Part shown: positions 1-5,226 of the stretch, one piece after another
Layout of the letters: each line of letters opens with the position of its first letter
Numbering within the stretch: position 1 is the first letter of the stretch
Assembly (NCBI GenBank): GCA_021813235.1
Contig: JAKALG010000022.1
Span: 1 to 10,213, forward strand
DNA length: 10,213 nt
Reading direction: 5' to 3'
From: a bacterium
GTDB taxonomy: Bacteria; Patescibacteria; Paceibacteria; UBA9973
The notes under the pieces: model-generated
Database searches by the model: none
What the model saw: the letters and a program-made list of their open reading frames with translations, nothing else
What the model was told of the DNA's origin: nothing
Made by a program: the position numbers and the translations under genes

Positions 1-1
1 A

Positions 2-43
2 CAAGAGACAGAAAAACTCCGTAAGCTTGGAAAGATAAAATAA
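2..43 (+). CDS. possible 3' end of an upstream gene (partial)
   Basis: Frame 2 is open from the window edge and reads QETEKLRKLGKIK before a TAA at 41-43, one base before the ybeY ATG. The charged, lysine-rich ending and the tight spacing fit the C-terminus of a gene co-transcribed with ybeY. Only 13 codons are visible, so the product cannot be identified and chance openness cannot be excluded. Confidence 0.35.
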   Translation, partial: QETEKLRKLGKIK

Positions 44-44
44 A

Positions 45-446
45 ATGGAATTTGAGAAGATAAAAGAAGACATACTAGGCAAAGAATACTCTTTGTCTAT
101 TGCTTTTGTTAGTGAAAAGAAATCTAGAGAAATAAACAAAAAGTATAGAAATATAGATAAACCTACCAATGTCCTATCTTTTGCTCTAGATAAAGACGCA
201 GGAGAAATTATTCTCTGTAAAAATGTCATCAAAAAAGAGCTAAAGAAATTTGATAGAACTTTCCCCCAATTGGTGGGCTTTTTAGTTATCCACGGAATGT
301 TGCATTTGAAAGGAATGGAACATGGGAGTATAATGGAAAAAGCAGAACAAGAATATGATCAGAAATATTTCCATAGGGATAGACATGGGGTCTACCACGA
401 CAAGAGTCGTGGTGGGAGAGTTTCTAAAAGGAGAAAAAAATCCTAA
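45..446 (+). CDS. ybeY: endoribonuclease YbeY (rRNA maturation factor)
   Basis: YbeY is a single-domain metal-dependent RNase involved in 16S rRNA 3'-end maturation and ribosome quality control in the cytoplasm. The family zinc signature H-x3-H-x5-H is present as HGMLHLKGMEH, with H83, H87 and H93. The upstream conserved block NIDKPTNVLSFAL (36-48) also fits. At 133 aa the protein is slightly short for the family. The metal-binding core is followed by a basic tail of about 24 residues (from about H110, ending SKRRKKS) encoded in DNA that also encodes the start of FtsA. The ATG lies one base after the likely upstream stop, so translation may be coupled; no good Shine-Dalgarno is visible. The assignment rests on the histidine motif. 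The tail looks like run-through created by the overlap rather than conserved YbeY sequence. Confidence 0.9.
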   Translation: MEFEKIKEDILGKEYSLSIAFVSEKKSREINKKYRNIDKPTNVLSFALDKDAGEIILCKNVIKKELKKFDRTFPQLVGFLVIHGMLHLKGMEHGSIMEKAEQEYDQKYFHRDRHGVYHDKSRGGRVSKRRKKS

Positions 447-1518
447 GGTTATTGGTACGGGTGAATCTGAAACTAAAGGCATGCGACATGGCTACGTCGT
501 GAATGTTCTTGAAGCTACCTCTTCTCTTAAAAATGCAATCTCTCTCGCTGAAAAAAGTTCTGGAATAAAAATCAGACGCGCTTTCGTTTCAATAGGTGGC
601 GTAACGCTCCGTGGAGATATGGCAAGTGGAGTAGGAATAATTTCTAAAGCTGATGGCGAAGTAACAAATCTAGACATAAACAAAGCATTAAAAGATTGTG
701 AAGAAAATTTAAATTTAAATAATAAAAAAGTAATAAAAGTATTTCCTCTTTCTTTCAAATTAGACGGCAAAGAAATACTAGGCAGACCAGAAGGAATGCG
801 TGGAACAAAATTAGAGATGAAAGCTCTTTTTATCACTTGTTCCCTCTCTCATTTTGAAGATTTACTAGAAGTTATCGCTTCCTCTGGAATAGAGCCAATA
901 GACATAATAGCCGGAGCTGAAGCAGGTAGTAATATCGCATTATCTCCTAAACAGAAAATGGTAGGTGGGGCCTTGGTAAATATAGGGTCTGAGACCGTTT
1001 CTTTATCTGTTTTTGAGAACGGGACGCTCGTCTCGCTTTACACATTTTCAATAGGAGGTGAAGACATCACCAACGATATCGCACTCGGTATGAAAGTTTC
1101 TCTTGAAAATGCAGAACGCTTCAAACTCGGTAATTTAGGAGAAGAATTTTCCAAGAAAAAATTAGATGAAATTATTGAGGCACGACTCTCCGATATTTTT
1201 GAGTTGATAGAAAATCATTTGAAAAAAATAAAACGTAATGAGTTGCTTCCAGCGGGTATTGTTTTTATCGGAGGCTCTGCAAATATTCCAATGATTGAAG
1301 AATATTCAAAATCTGCATTGAAACTTCCTTCTCGTGTCGGAACAACTGAAATTTTTGGCAATATAAAAACTAAACTTCGTGACCCTTCCTGGTTTGTAGC
1401 CTTAGGACTTATCATTTCTCCTGACGAAGATAATTCTTATACTGAAGGCTCACTTCCAAATGTTTTTAAAAAAATAAAAAGCATTTTAAAGTCAAATATT
1501 AAAGAATTAATGCCCTAA
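355..1518 (+). CDS. ftsA: cell division protein FtsA
   Basis: FtsA is an actin-like ATPase that tethers FtsZ filaments to the membrane and recruits the divisome. The phosphate-1 motif is at residues 8-16 (GIDMGSTTT), the SHS2 (1C) subdomain roughly 84-160, the phosphate-2 region at 207-216 (LVNIGSETVS) and the adenosine motif at 301-314 (GIVFIGGSANIPMI). The last 20 residues (FKKIKSILKSNIKEL) can form the amphipathic membrane-targeting helix. Length is 387 aa against about 420 in E. coli. The oddity is N209, where actin-family proteins usually have the Mg-coordinating Asp of the DIG motif. The ATG is fixed by the need to keep phosphate-1 intact, giving a 92-nt overlap with ybeY. A palindrome followed by five T's just after the stop should terminate the transcript. 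ftsZ, normally the next gene, is 1.25 kb away. Confidence 0.93.
   Translation: MIRNISIGIDMGSTTTRVVVGEFLKGEKNPKVIGTGESETKGMRHGYVVNVLEATSSLKNAISLAEKSSGIKIRRAFVSIGGVTLRGDMASGVGIISKADGEVTNLDINKALKDCEENLNLNNKKVIKVFPLSFKLDGKEILGRPEGMRGTKLEMKALFITCSLSHFEDLLEVIASSGIEPIDIIAGAEAGSNIALSPKQKMVGGALVNIGSETVSLSVFENGTLVSLYTFSIGGEDITNDIALGMKVSLENAERFKLGNLGEEFSKKKLDEIIEARLSDIFELIENHLKKIKRNELLPAGIVFIGGSANIPMIEEYSKSALKLPSRVGTTEIFGNIKTKLRDPSWFVALGLIISPDEDNSYTEGSLPNVFKKIKSILKSNIKELMP
391..416 (+). other. hairpin inside the ybeY/ftsA overlap
   Basis: Arms ACCACGAC (394-401) and GTCGTGGT (406-413) pair perfectly around the loop AAGA. The stem can be extended by T-G, C-G and T-G pairs to 391/416. It starts 36 nt inside ftsA and covers the codons of the phosphate-1 loop (STTTRVVVG), while also encoding part of the YbeY tail. 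It could affect ribosome passage from ybeY into ftsA, but could also be a by-product of two overlapping frames. Confidence 0.6.
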
Positions 1519-1520
1519 CC

Positions 1521-1552
1521 CCACTTGGAGGCCTTGCCTCCAAGTGGTTTTT
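1521..1552 (+). terminator. palindromic repeat copy 1 acting as ftsA terminator
   Basis: A perfect 12-bp stem (CCACTTGGAGGC with GCCTCCAAGTGG, loop CTT at 1533-1535) is followed directly by TTTTT at 1548-1552, two bases after the ftsA stop. This is a classic intrinsic terminator shape. It is also copy 1 of the four-copy palindrome family around the transposase, so a mobile or REP-like element appears to have supplied the terminator. The T-run overlaps the -35 of the next promoter. Confidence 0.85.
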
Positions 1553-1579
1553 GACAAAACCTAAAATAAAGAGTATCGT
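1551..1579 (+). promoter_or_regulatory. promoter of the 88-aa gene
   Basis: A consensus -35 TTGACA (1551-1556) is separated by 17 nt from TATCGT (1574-1579, 4 of 6 matches to TATAAT). The predicted transcript starts near 1586, giving a leader of about 33 nt. The -35 begins inside the T-run of the ftsA terminator. Confidence 0.65.
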
Positions 1580-1618
1580 ACAAAAGAGAATTCATCTTTT
1601 AAATAAACTGGAGAGAAA

Positions 1619-1885
1619 ATGAAAAATTTAATAGTTTTAATGTTCGCCTCAAATAATTGTTATCCTAAAGTAGTGGACTATAAACCAGGTAAAATAAAAG
1701 GTCTAAAAGTAGACCTAAAAAGAATGACCTGGACATTTGGCACACTAAAAGAAAATAAAATTGGCGAAAGTAGATTTTTGGGCATAGGGATAGAAAAAGA
1801 AAGAGAAGGGATTATTGGTATTTATACAAAAGACACAAAACAAATTGATTCTCTTGTACATGACTGGGGAGAAACACTAGATTGA
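1619..1885 (+). CDS. hypothetical protein, 88 aa
   Basis: I do not recognise this product. It is probably soluble: apart from a short hydrophobic start (MKNLIVLMFAS), which is too short and too quickly followed by polar residues to be a clear signal peptide, no membrane segment is seen. It is rich in Lys, Gly and Ile, with alternating patterns such as FLGIGIEKEREGIIGIYT (57-74) suggesting beta strands. The start is supported by TGGAG at 1609-1613, five bases before the ATG, and by a dedicated promoter upstream and a strong terminator downstream, so this is a complete single-gene transcription unit. It ends with TGA. It lies between palindrome copies 1 and 2 in the block separating ftsA from ftsZ, so it may be accessory cargo or simply a lineage-specific gene. 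Confidence 0.75.
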   Translation: MKNLIVLMFASNNCYPKVVDYKPGKIKGLKVDLKRMTWTFGTLKENKIGESRFLGIGIEKEREGIIGIYTKDTKQIDSLVHDWGETLD

Positions 1886-1898
1886 AAATAATCATAAT

Positions 1899-1934
1899 AA
1901 AAAAACCTGATCTTAAGATTGGGTTTTTTATTTT
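1899..1934 (+). terminator. intrinsic terminator of the 88-aa gene
   Basis: Starting 13 bases after the TGA stop, A-run plus CCTGATC pairs with GATTGGG plus a T-run around the loop TTAA (1913-1916). The stem is about 13 bp with two G-T pairs, and TTTTTTATTTT runs from 1924. The A-run on the 5' side means it could also work for transcription arriving from the right. Confidence 0.8.
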
Positions 1935-1936
1935 CT

Positions 1937-1963
1937 CCATTTGGAGGCCTTGCCTCCAAGTGG
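1937..1963. repeat. palindromic repeat copy 2 (left flank of the transposase)
   Basis: CCATTTGGAGGC pairs with GCCTCCAAGTGG around the loop CTT (1949-1951), giving a 12-bp stem with one T-G wobble. It is identical to copy 1 except for one arm base (T for C at 1940). Its loop orientation (CTT) is opposite to copies 3 and 4 (AAG). It ends 22 bases before the transposase ATG and contributes a -35-like TTGCCT (1950-1955). Confidence 0.9.
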
Positions 1964-1973
1964 GTACTTTTTA

Positions 1974-1979
1974 TATAAT
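1974..1979 (+). promoter_or_regulatory. -10 element of the transposase gene, leaderless layout
   Basis: A perfect TATAAT lies six bases before the ATG at 1986, so transcription should begin at or next to the start codon. The best -35 candidate is TTGCCT (1950-1955, spacer 18 nt) inside palindrome copy 2. There is no Shine-Dalgarno sequence. Confidence 0.6.
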
Positions 1980-1985
1980 AATCTT

Positions 1986-2627
1986 ATGTCTATAAGAAAT
2001 ACAAATTTTGTAGAAGGTGAATATTATCATATTTATAATAGAGGCGTTGAAAAACGTGACATATTTGAAGATAAACAAGATTTAGACAGGTTTATCCAAA
2101 GTATTGAAGAATTTAACACAAAGGAACCAATAGGCAGTTTATATGAAAATAGCTTTGTTAAAGATAAGCTTGGAGGCAAGGCCTCCAAGTTGGTGAGTTT
2201 TGTTGCTTATTGCTTAAATCCAAACCACTATCATTTCATTATTACTCCCCTTATTGAAGGAGGCATAGAAAAATTTATGCAAAAATTAGGAACTGGTTAT
2301 ACGATGTATTTCAACAACAGACAAAAAAGATCCGGCGTACTTTTTCAAGGAAAATTTAAAAGTAAATATATTGATTCAAATGAATATTTATTAAAATTGA
2401 GTAGTTATGTAAATTTTAATAATTGTGATGAAAACGGCAAAGTAAAAAATAAATTAAGTGTTTCGAGCTTAGAAGAATATGTCAGACATTCAGATTTAAA
2501 TTTTTGTGATAAATCAATAATACTAGAACAGTTTCGTTCAAGGAAAGAATATAAAGAATTTGCTCTAGAGTCTTGGAAGGATGCCTGTAAAAATAAAAAA
2601 GAATTAGCAGATTTAGAATTTTCTTAA
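1986..2627 (+). CDS. REP-associated tyrosine transposase (RAYT, Y1/HUH family)
   Basis: This is a single-strand DNA transposase-like protein of the IS200/RAYT superfamily. The HUH motif is NHYHF, with H81 and H83 binding the metal. The likely nucleophile is Y105 in GTGYTMYFNNR, followed by the RAYT-typical RSGVLFQGKFKSKYID (115-130) and the helix LLKLSSYVNFN. The N-terminal YYHIYNRGVEKRDIF (13-27) is also typical. Length is 213 aa, so the domain looks complete. The ATG at 1986 is preferred: the frame remains open back to a TTG at 1941, but that would translate palindrome copy 2, and TATAAT sits six bases before the ATG. Residues 62-68 (LGGKASK) are encoded exactly by palindrome copy 3. These proteins usually act on REP sequences, and its own palindromes surround it. 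Whether it is still active cannot be told from sequence. Confidence 0.9.
   Translation: MSIRNTNFVEGEYYHIYNRGVEKRDIFEDKQDLDRFIQSIEEFNTKEPIGSLYENSFVKDKLGGKASKLVSFVAYCLNPNHYHFIITPLIEGGIEKFMQKLGTGYTMYFNNRQKRSGVLFQGKFKSKYIDSNEYLLKLSSYVNFNNCDENGKVKNKLSVSSLEEYVRHSDLNFCDKSIILEQFRSRKEYKEFALESWKDACKNKKELADLEFS
2169..2189. repeat. palindromic repeat copy 3, in frame inside the transposase gene
   Basis: The arms CTTGGAGGC and GCCTCCAAG flank the loop AAG (2178-2180), a perfect 9-bp stem. The 21 nt fill exactly seven codons (residues 62-68) just before the conserved HUH strand LVSFVAYCLNPNHYH. It shares orientation with copy 4 and is inverted relative to copies 1 and 2. Confidence 0.9.
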
Positions 2628-2634
2628 TTTAGTG

Positions 2635-2659
2635 CATTTGGAGGCAAGGCCTCCAAGTG
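2635..2659. repeat. palindromic repeat copy 4 (right flank of the transposase)
   Basis: CATTTGGAGGC pairs with GCCTCCAAGTG around the loop AAG (2646-2648), 11 bp with one T-G wobble. It starts seven bases after the transposase stop. No T-run follows, so it is not a convincing terminator on its own. It is the inverted partner of copy 2. Confidence 0.9.
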
Positions 2660-2690
2660 ATTTATAGGGGCTAGCCAAAATATATTTTTC

Positions 2691-2699
2691 TGCTATTAT
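2691..2699 (+). promoter_or_regulatory. candidate ftsZ promoter (extended -10)
   Basis: TGC followed by TATTAT (2694-2699) forms an extended -10 with 5 of 6 matches. No clear -35 is seen. The predicted start near 2706 gives a leader of about 65 nt, unlike the leaderless genes nearby. A second AT-rich stretch (TATATAA, 2704-2710) makes the exact start uncertain. Confidence 0.45.
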
Positions 2700-2740
2700 A
2701 GGGTATATAAAAATAACAAATTTTATTAATAAATAATCTG

Positions 2741-2756
2741 TCCTGCTTTGGCGGGA
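2741..2756 (+). other. small hairpin in the ftsZ leader
   Basis: TCCTGC pairs with GCGGGA around TTTG, six pairs including one T-G. It ends 14 bases before the ftsZ ATG, where a Shine-Dalgarno would normally be found slightly closer, and no good one is seen. It is GC-rich against an AT-only background. It may be a leader structure or a short dispersed repeat. Confidence 0.4.
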
Positions 2757-2770
2757 TAAATATAAAAAAT

Positions 2771-3979
2771 ATGCCTAAATTAAACCCTGAAATAGAAAGT
2801 TTTGCCCGTATTATGGTCATCGGTATAGGTGGATCTGGCAAGAATGCCATCAACCACATGATCAACTCCAAAGTCAAAGGCGTGTCTTTTATTTGTATGA
2901 ATACAGACACCCAAGACTTACATCATTCTCTTGCAGAGAAGAAAATCCACATCGGGAAAAATCTCACCAAAGGTCTAGGTGCTGGAATGAATCCAGAAGT
3001 TGGTAAAAAAGCAGCCGAAGAAACAAAATCAGAAATTCAAGACACCATCAAAGGTGCAGATATGATTTTTGTCGCTTGCGGAATGGGTGGGGGTACAGGC
3101 ACAGGCGCTGCACCTATCGTTGCTCGTGCTGCAAAAGAACAAGGTATCTTGACTGTCGCTGTCGTCACTAAACCATTTTTCTTTGAAGGTAATCACCGAA
3201 TGAAAATCGCAGAAAAAGGAATTGAAGATTTGGCAAAAGAAGTGGATGCAATTATTATTATTCCAAATGATAAATTAATTCAACTCGCAGATAAAACTAC
3301 CAACTTCAAAGATGCTTTCGCAAATTGTGACAATGTTTTACGACAAGCTGTGGAAGGTATCTCTGATCTCATTACTACTCCTGGTATTATCAACGTAGAC
3401 TTCGCAGATATTAGAGCTATCATGTCTGATGCTGGAAGCGCACTTATGGGTATTGGTCTCGCTTCTGGTGACGGCCGTGCTGCAAAAGCAGCCTTACAGG
3501 CTATAAATTCTCCCCTTTTGGAGGTTTCTATCAATGGAGCTAAGGGCGTACTCTTCGCTATTTCTGGTGGAGACGATATAACTATTCACGAGATACAAGA
3601 AGCTGCAAAAATAATCACAGAATCTATTGATAAAGATGCGAAAGTTATTTTCGGTACTATCCGAGACGATAAATTGAAAAAAGGTGAATTAAAAGTTACC
3701 GTCATTGCTACGAGCTTCAGTAGCGAAATGCCTCGTAATAAAAATCTTTTCAGTGGAACAAATGTTTTAAATCAAACAATACTAAAAGAAGAAAACAAGG
3801 CAGGGGCCATAAAAGAAATTCATAATACTATTCAAAACTCTACTTCCAATAATAATGGCAACAATGAATTTATAAAAAAGATGGAGAAAAAGGCAGATAC
3901 TAATGAAGAAATAATTGTAGATGATGAAACAGAAGACTGGAGCGCTGTTCCAGCTTTTCTCCGAAGAAAAAAGAATTAG
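2771..3979 (+). CDS. ftsZ: cell division protein FtsZ
   Basis: FtsZ is the tubulin-like GTPase that forms the Z-ring at mid-cell. The N-terminal nucleotide-binding strand is VIGIGGSGKNAI (16-27), and the tubulin signature GGGTGTG is at 106-112. The T7 catalytic loop NVDFADIRAIM (208-218) supplies D210 and D213 for GTP hydrolysis across the filament interface. The C-terminal domain ends near residue 317, followed by a polar Asn/Glu-rich linker (about 320-387). The C-terminal conserved peptide AVPAFLRRKK (392-401) is the docking site used by FtsA, encoded here as well. At 402 aa the protein has the usual length. The start is placed at the only suitable ATG before the Rossmann core. Its separation from ftsA by a RAYT block and its own promoter suggest independent transcription. 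Confidence 0.97.
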   Translation: MPKLNPEIESFARIMVIGIGGSGKNAINHMINSKVKGVSFICMNTDTQDLHHSLAEKKIHIGKNLTKGLGAGMNPEVGKKAAEETKSEIQDTIKGADMIFVACGMGGGTGTGAAPIVARAAKEQGILTVAVVTKPFFFEGNHRMKIAEKGIEDLAKEVDAIIIIPNDKLIQLADKTTNFKDAFANCDNVLRQAVEGISDLITTPGIINVDFADIRAIMSDAGSALMGIGLASGDGRAAKAALQAINSPLLEVSINGAKGVLFAISGGDDITIHEIQEAAKIITESIDKDAKVIFGTIRDDKLKKGELKVTVIATSFSSEMPRNKNLFSGTNVLNQTILKEENKAGAIKEIHNTIQNSTSNNNGNNEFIKKMEKKADTNEEIIVDDETEDWSAVPAFLRRKKN

Positions 3980-3989
3980 TTGACTCTCA

Positions 3990-3998
3990 TGCTATAAT
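3990..3998 (+). promoter_or_regulatory. trxB promoter (extended -10, leaderless layout)
   Basis: TGC plus a perfect TATAAT (3993-3998) stands six bases before the trxB ATG and 10 bases after the ftsZ stop. The predicted start of the RNA coincides with the ATG. No Shine-Dalgarno is present. Confidence 0.7.
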
Positions 3999-4004
3999 AT
4001 AGAA

Positions 4005-4952
4005 ATGACATATGATTTAATAATTGTAGGCGGTGGCCCTGCAGGTTCTGCAGCTGCTGTATACGCCTCCAGAAAAAGACTTAATACTTTATTTATAACA
4101 TCCGAATGGGGTGGGCAATCTGTCGTGTCTGAACAGATTTTCAACTGGATCGGCACTCCTTCTATTTCTGGTGCAGAACTTGCAGAAGGCTTCAAAAAAC
4201 ATGTTCTTGCCAACTCTGGAGCTGGACAAACATTGGAAGTTAAAGAAGGCATAAGAGTAACAAACATTGGACGTCTGGAACCCAGACGTCTAACGTCTGA
4301 GTTTAAAGTGAAATTAGATTCAGGTGAAGAATTTTTAACTAAAACAGTGTTGATATCGACAGGTAGCGGACGTAGAAAATTAGAAGCAAAAGGAGCAGAC
4401 AGGTTAGAACACAAAGGACTCACCTATTGTGCATCCTGTGACGGACCACTTTTTGCAGACCAAGATGTCATTGTAGTCGGCGGAGGTAATGCTGCTTTTG
4501 AATCTGCCGCTCAGCTTCTCGCTTATTGTAAATCTGTAACATTACTTCACAGAAGCGAATCTTTCCGTGCAGATGAAGTGACAATTGAAAAAGTTTTGAA
4601 AAATCCTAAAATGAAAGCAATTAAAAATGTTGAAATTGTGGAAATAAAAGGAGATAAGTTTGTAGAAGGAATAGTTTTTAAAGATAAAACTACAGGTACA
4701 GAAACTGAACTAAAAGTCTCGGGTATCTTCGTTGAAATCGGACAGATTCCAAGTACAGATTTTGCCAAAGATATTCTTCCCCTTGATGAAAAAGGACGCG
4801 TAAAAATAAATCCATTGAACCAAAAAACAGATGTACCAGGCATTTGGGCTGCTGGAGATTGTACCGATGTTTTATATCATCAAAACAATATCGCTGCTGG
4901 TGATGCCGTCCGTGCCTTGGAAGATATTTATCTCTATATTCATACAAAGTAA
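4005..4952 (+). CDS. trxB: thioredoxin reductase (NAD(P)H, FAD)
   Basis: This is a cytoplasmic flavoenzyme that passes electrons from NAD(P)H through FAD and a CxxC disulfide to thioredoxin. The FAD-binding GGGPAG is at 9-14, the redox pair CASC at C142/C145 (within YCASCDGPLF), the NAD(P)H Rossmann motif GGGNAA at 159-164, and the second FAD motif AAGDCTD at 282-288. The usual NADPH-contact motif HRRxxFRA reads HRSESFRA (182-189), so one arginine is replaced by serine, which may alter cofactor preference. At 315 aa it is of family length, although residues 89-99 (GRLEPRRLTSE) contain about nine extra residues compared with E. coli TrxB, encoded by a palindromic insert. No thioredoxin gene is in the window. 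The start is fixed by the FAD motif and the adjacent promoter. Confidence 0.95.
   Translation: MTYDLIIVGGGPAGSAAAVYASRKRLNTLFITSEWGGQSVVSEQIFNWIGTPSISGAELAEGFKKHVLANSGAGQTLEVKEGIRVTNIGRLEPRRLTSEFKVKLDSGEEFLTKTVLISTGSGRRKLEAKGADRLEHKGLTYCASCDGPLFADQDVIVVGGGNAAFESAAQLLAYCKSVTLLHRSESFRADEVTIEKVLKNPKMKAIKNVEIVEIKGDKFVEGIVFKDKTTGTETELKVSGIFVEIGQIPSTDFAKDILPLDEKGRVKINPLNQKTDVPGIWAAGDCTDVLYHQNNIAAGDAVRALEDIYLYIHTK
4270..4298. repeat. in-frame palindromic insert in trxB
   Basis: Perfect 9-bp arms GACGTCTGG (4270-4278) and CCAGACGTC (4282-4290) surround AAC, followed by a third ACGTCT at 4293-4298. ACGTCT therefore occurs three times in 28 bases. It encodes RLEPRRLTS, a segment with no counterpart in E. 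coli TrxB by eye, placed in a surface-strand region between conserved blocks. It resembles the protein-coding palindromic elements known from Rickettsia, though unrelated in sequence as far as I can tell. Confidence 0.7.
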
Positions 4953-4956
4953 TCTT

Positions 4957-4985
4957 TTGACAATTTGCCTTTAAATTGCTAGACT
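4957..4985 (+). promoter_or_regulatory. promoter of the small membrane-protein genes, with internal inverted repeat
   Basis: A consensus TTGACA (4957-4962), a spacer of 17 nt and TAGACT (4980-4985) preceded by TGC make a strong extended promoter. Inside the spacer CAATTT (4961-4966) and AAATTG (4973-4978) form an inverted repeat separated by six bases, a possible operator for a dimeric repressor. The RNA would start near 4992. Confidence 0.7.
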
Positions 4986-5022
4986 AAATACGGAAAAACC
5001 TTTTTAAATAATGGAGGAAAAG

Positions 5023-5217
5023 ATGAAGGCAAAACAAAATACCGCAATTTTTATTATCGTAATGATAGTTTTAATTGCTTGTTTTTTTGGTGCTGGATAT
5101 TTAAACAATATTTCACCATTAAGCAGTGTAATTATAGGAGTTTTTGTATTGTTCTCCATAATTCTATATTATCTTTTAAATCACAAAAAACAGAATTTAA
5201 TTCATTCAAAAAAATAA
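5023..5217 (+). CDS. small membrane protein, 64 aa
   Basis: The family is not recognised. A short basic N-terminus (MKAKQ) precedes two hydrophobic helices at about 8-27 (AIFIIVMIVLIACFFGAGYL) and 33-51, then a basic tail (HKKQNLIHSKK), consistent with a two-pass inner-membrane protein with cytoplasmic ends. ATG 5023 is chosen over an in-frame ATG at 5011 because GGAGG (5013-5017) lies five bases before it. It is transcribed from a strong promoter and followed after nine bases by a second small membrane-protein gene. Two tiny hydrophobic proteins made together could act as a pair, but no function can be assigned. Confidence 0.75.
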   Translation: MKAKQNTAIFIIVMIVLIACFFGAGYLNNISPLSSVIIGVFVLFSIILYYLLNHKKQNLIHSKK

Positions 5218-5226
5218 GGGGGTTCT

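Larger units (their letters stand above)
1937..2659 (+). mobile_element. REP-RAYT-REP unit (IS200-like derived)
   Basis: The transposase gene is bracketed by palindrome copies 2 (1937-1963) and 4 (2635-2659) in opposite loop orientation, with a third copy inside the gene. The compact layout of palindrome, single Y1/HUH transposase and inverted palindrome resembles a RAYT with its REP sequences. No target duplication is expected for HUH elements and none was sought as a boundary. The ends are inferred from the palindromes; the true mobile unit could be larger and include copy 1 and the 88-aa gene, or the unit may be immobile. Confidence 0.7.

Noticed and set aside
492..836. 114-codon minus-strand frame inside ftsA
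   Set aside because: It is antisense to a clearly conserved gene, with no promoter, ribosome site or recognisable motifs. Other antisense frames in ftsZ, trxB, the fusion gene and the glmU-like gene were dropped for the same reason.
1941..1985. In-frame upstream TTG start extending the transposase by 15 residues
   Set aside because: It would translate palindrome copy 2 and the promoter; the ATG at 1986 directly precedes the conserved N-terminus.
1521..2659. CRISPR array
   Set aside because: The four repeats are palindromic, unevenly spaced (about 230-470 nt apart), occur in both orientations and one is within a gene; there are no cas genes.
2761..2766. TATAAA as a leaderless -10 for ftsZ
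   Set aside because: It ends four bases before the ATG, not the six seen at the other genes, and lies in a featureless A/T run; the TGC-TATTAT at 2691-2699 is better.
3980..3998. TTGACT as -35 for trxB
   Set aside because: It is only seven bases from the TATAAT, far too close; the extended TGC-TATAAT is sufficient.
5011..5022. ATG at 5011 as the start of the 64-aa protein
   Set aside because: The GGAGG at 5013-5017 is the ribosome site for ATG 5023 and would lie inside the coding region; no site precedes 5011.
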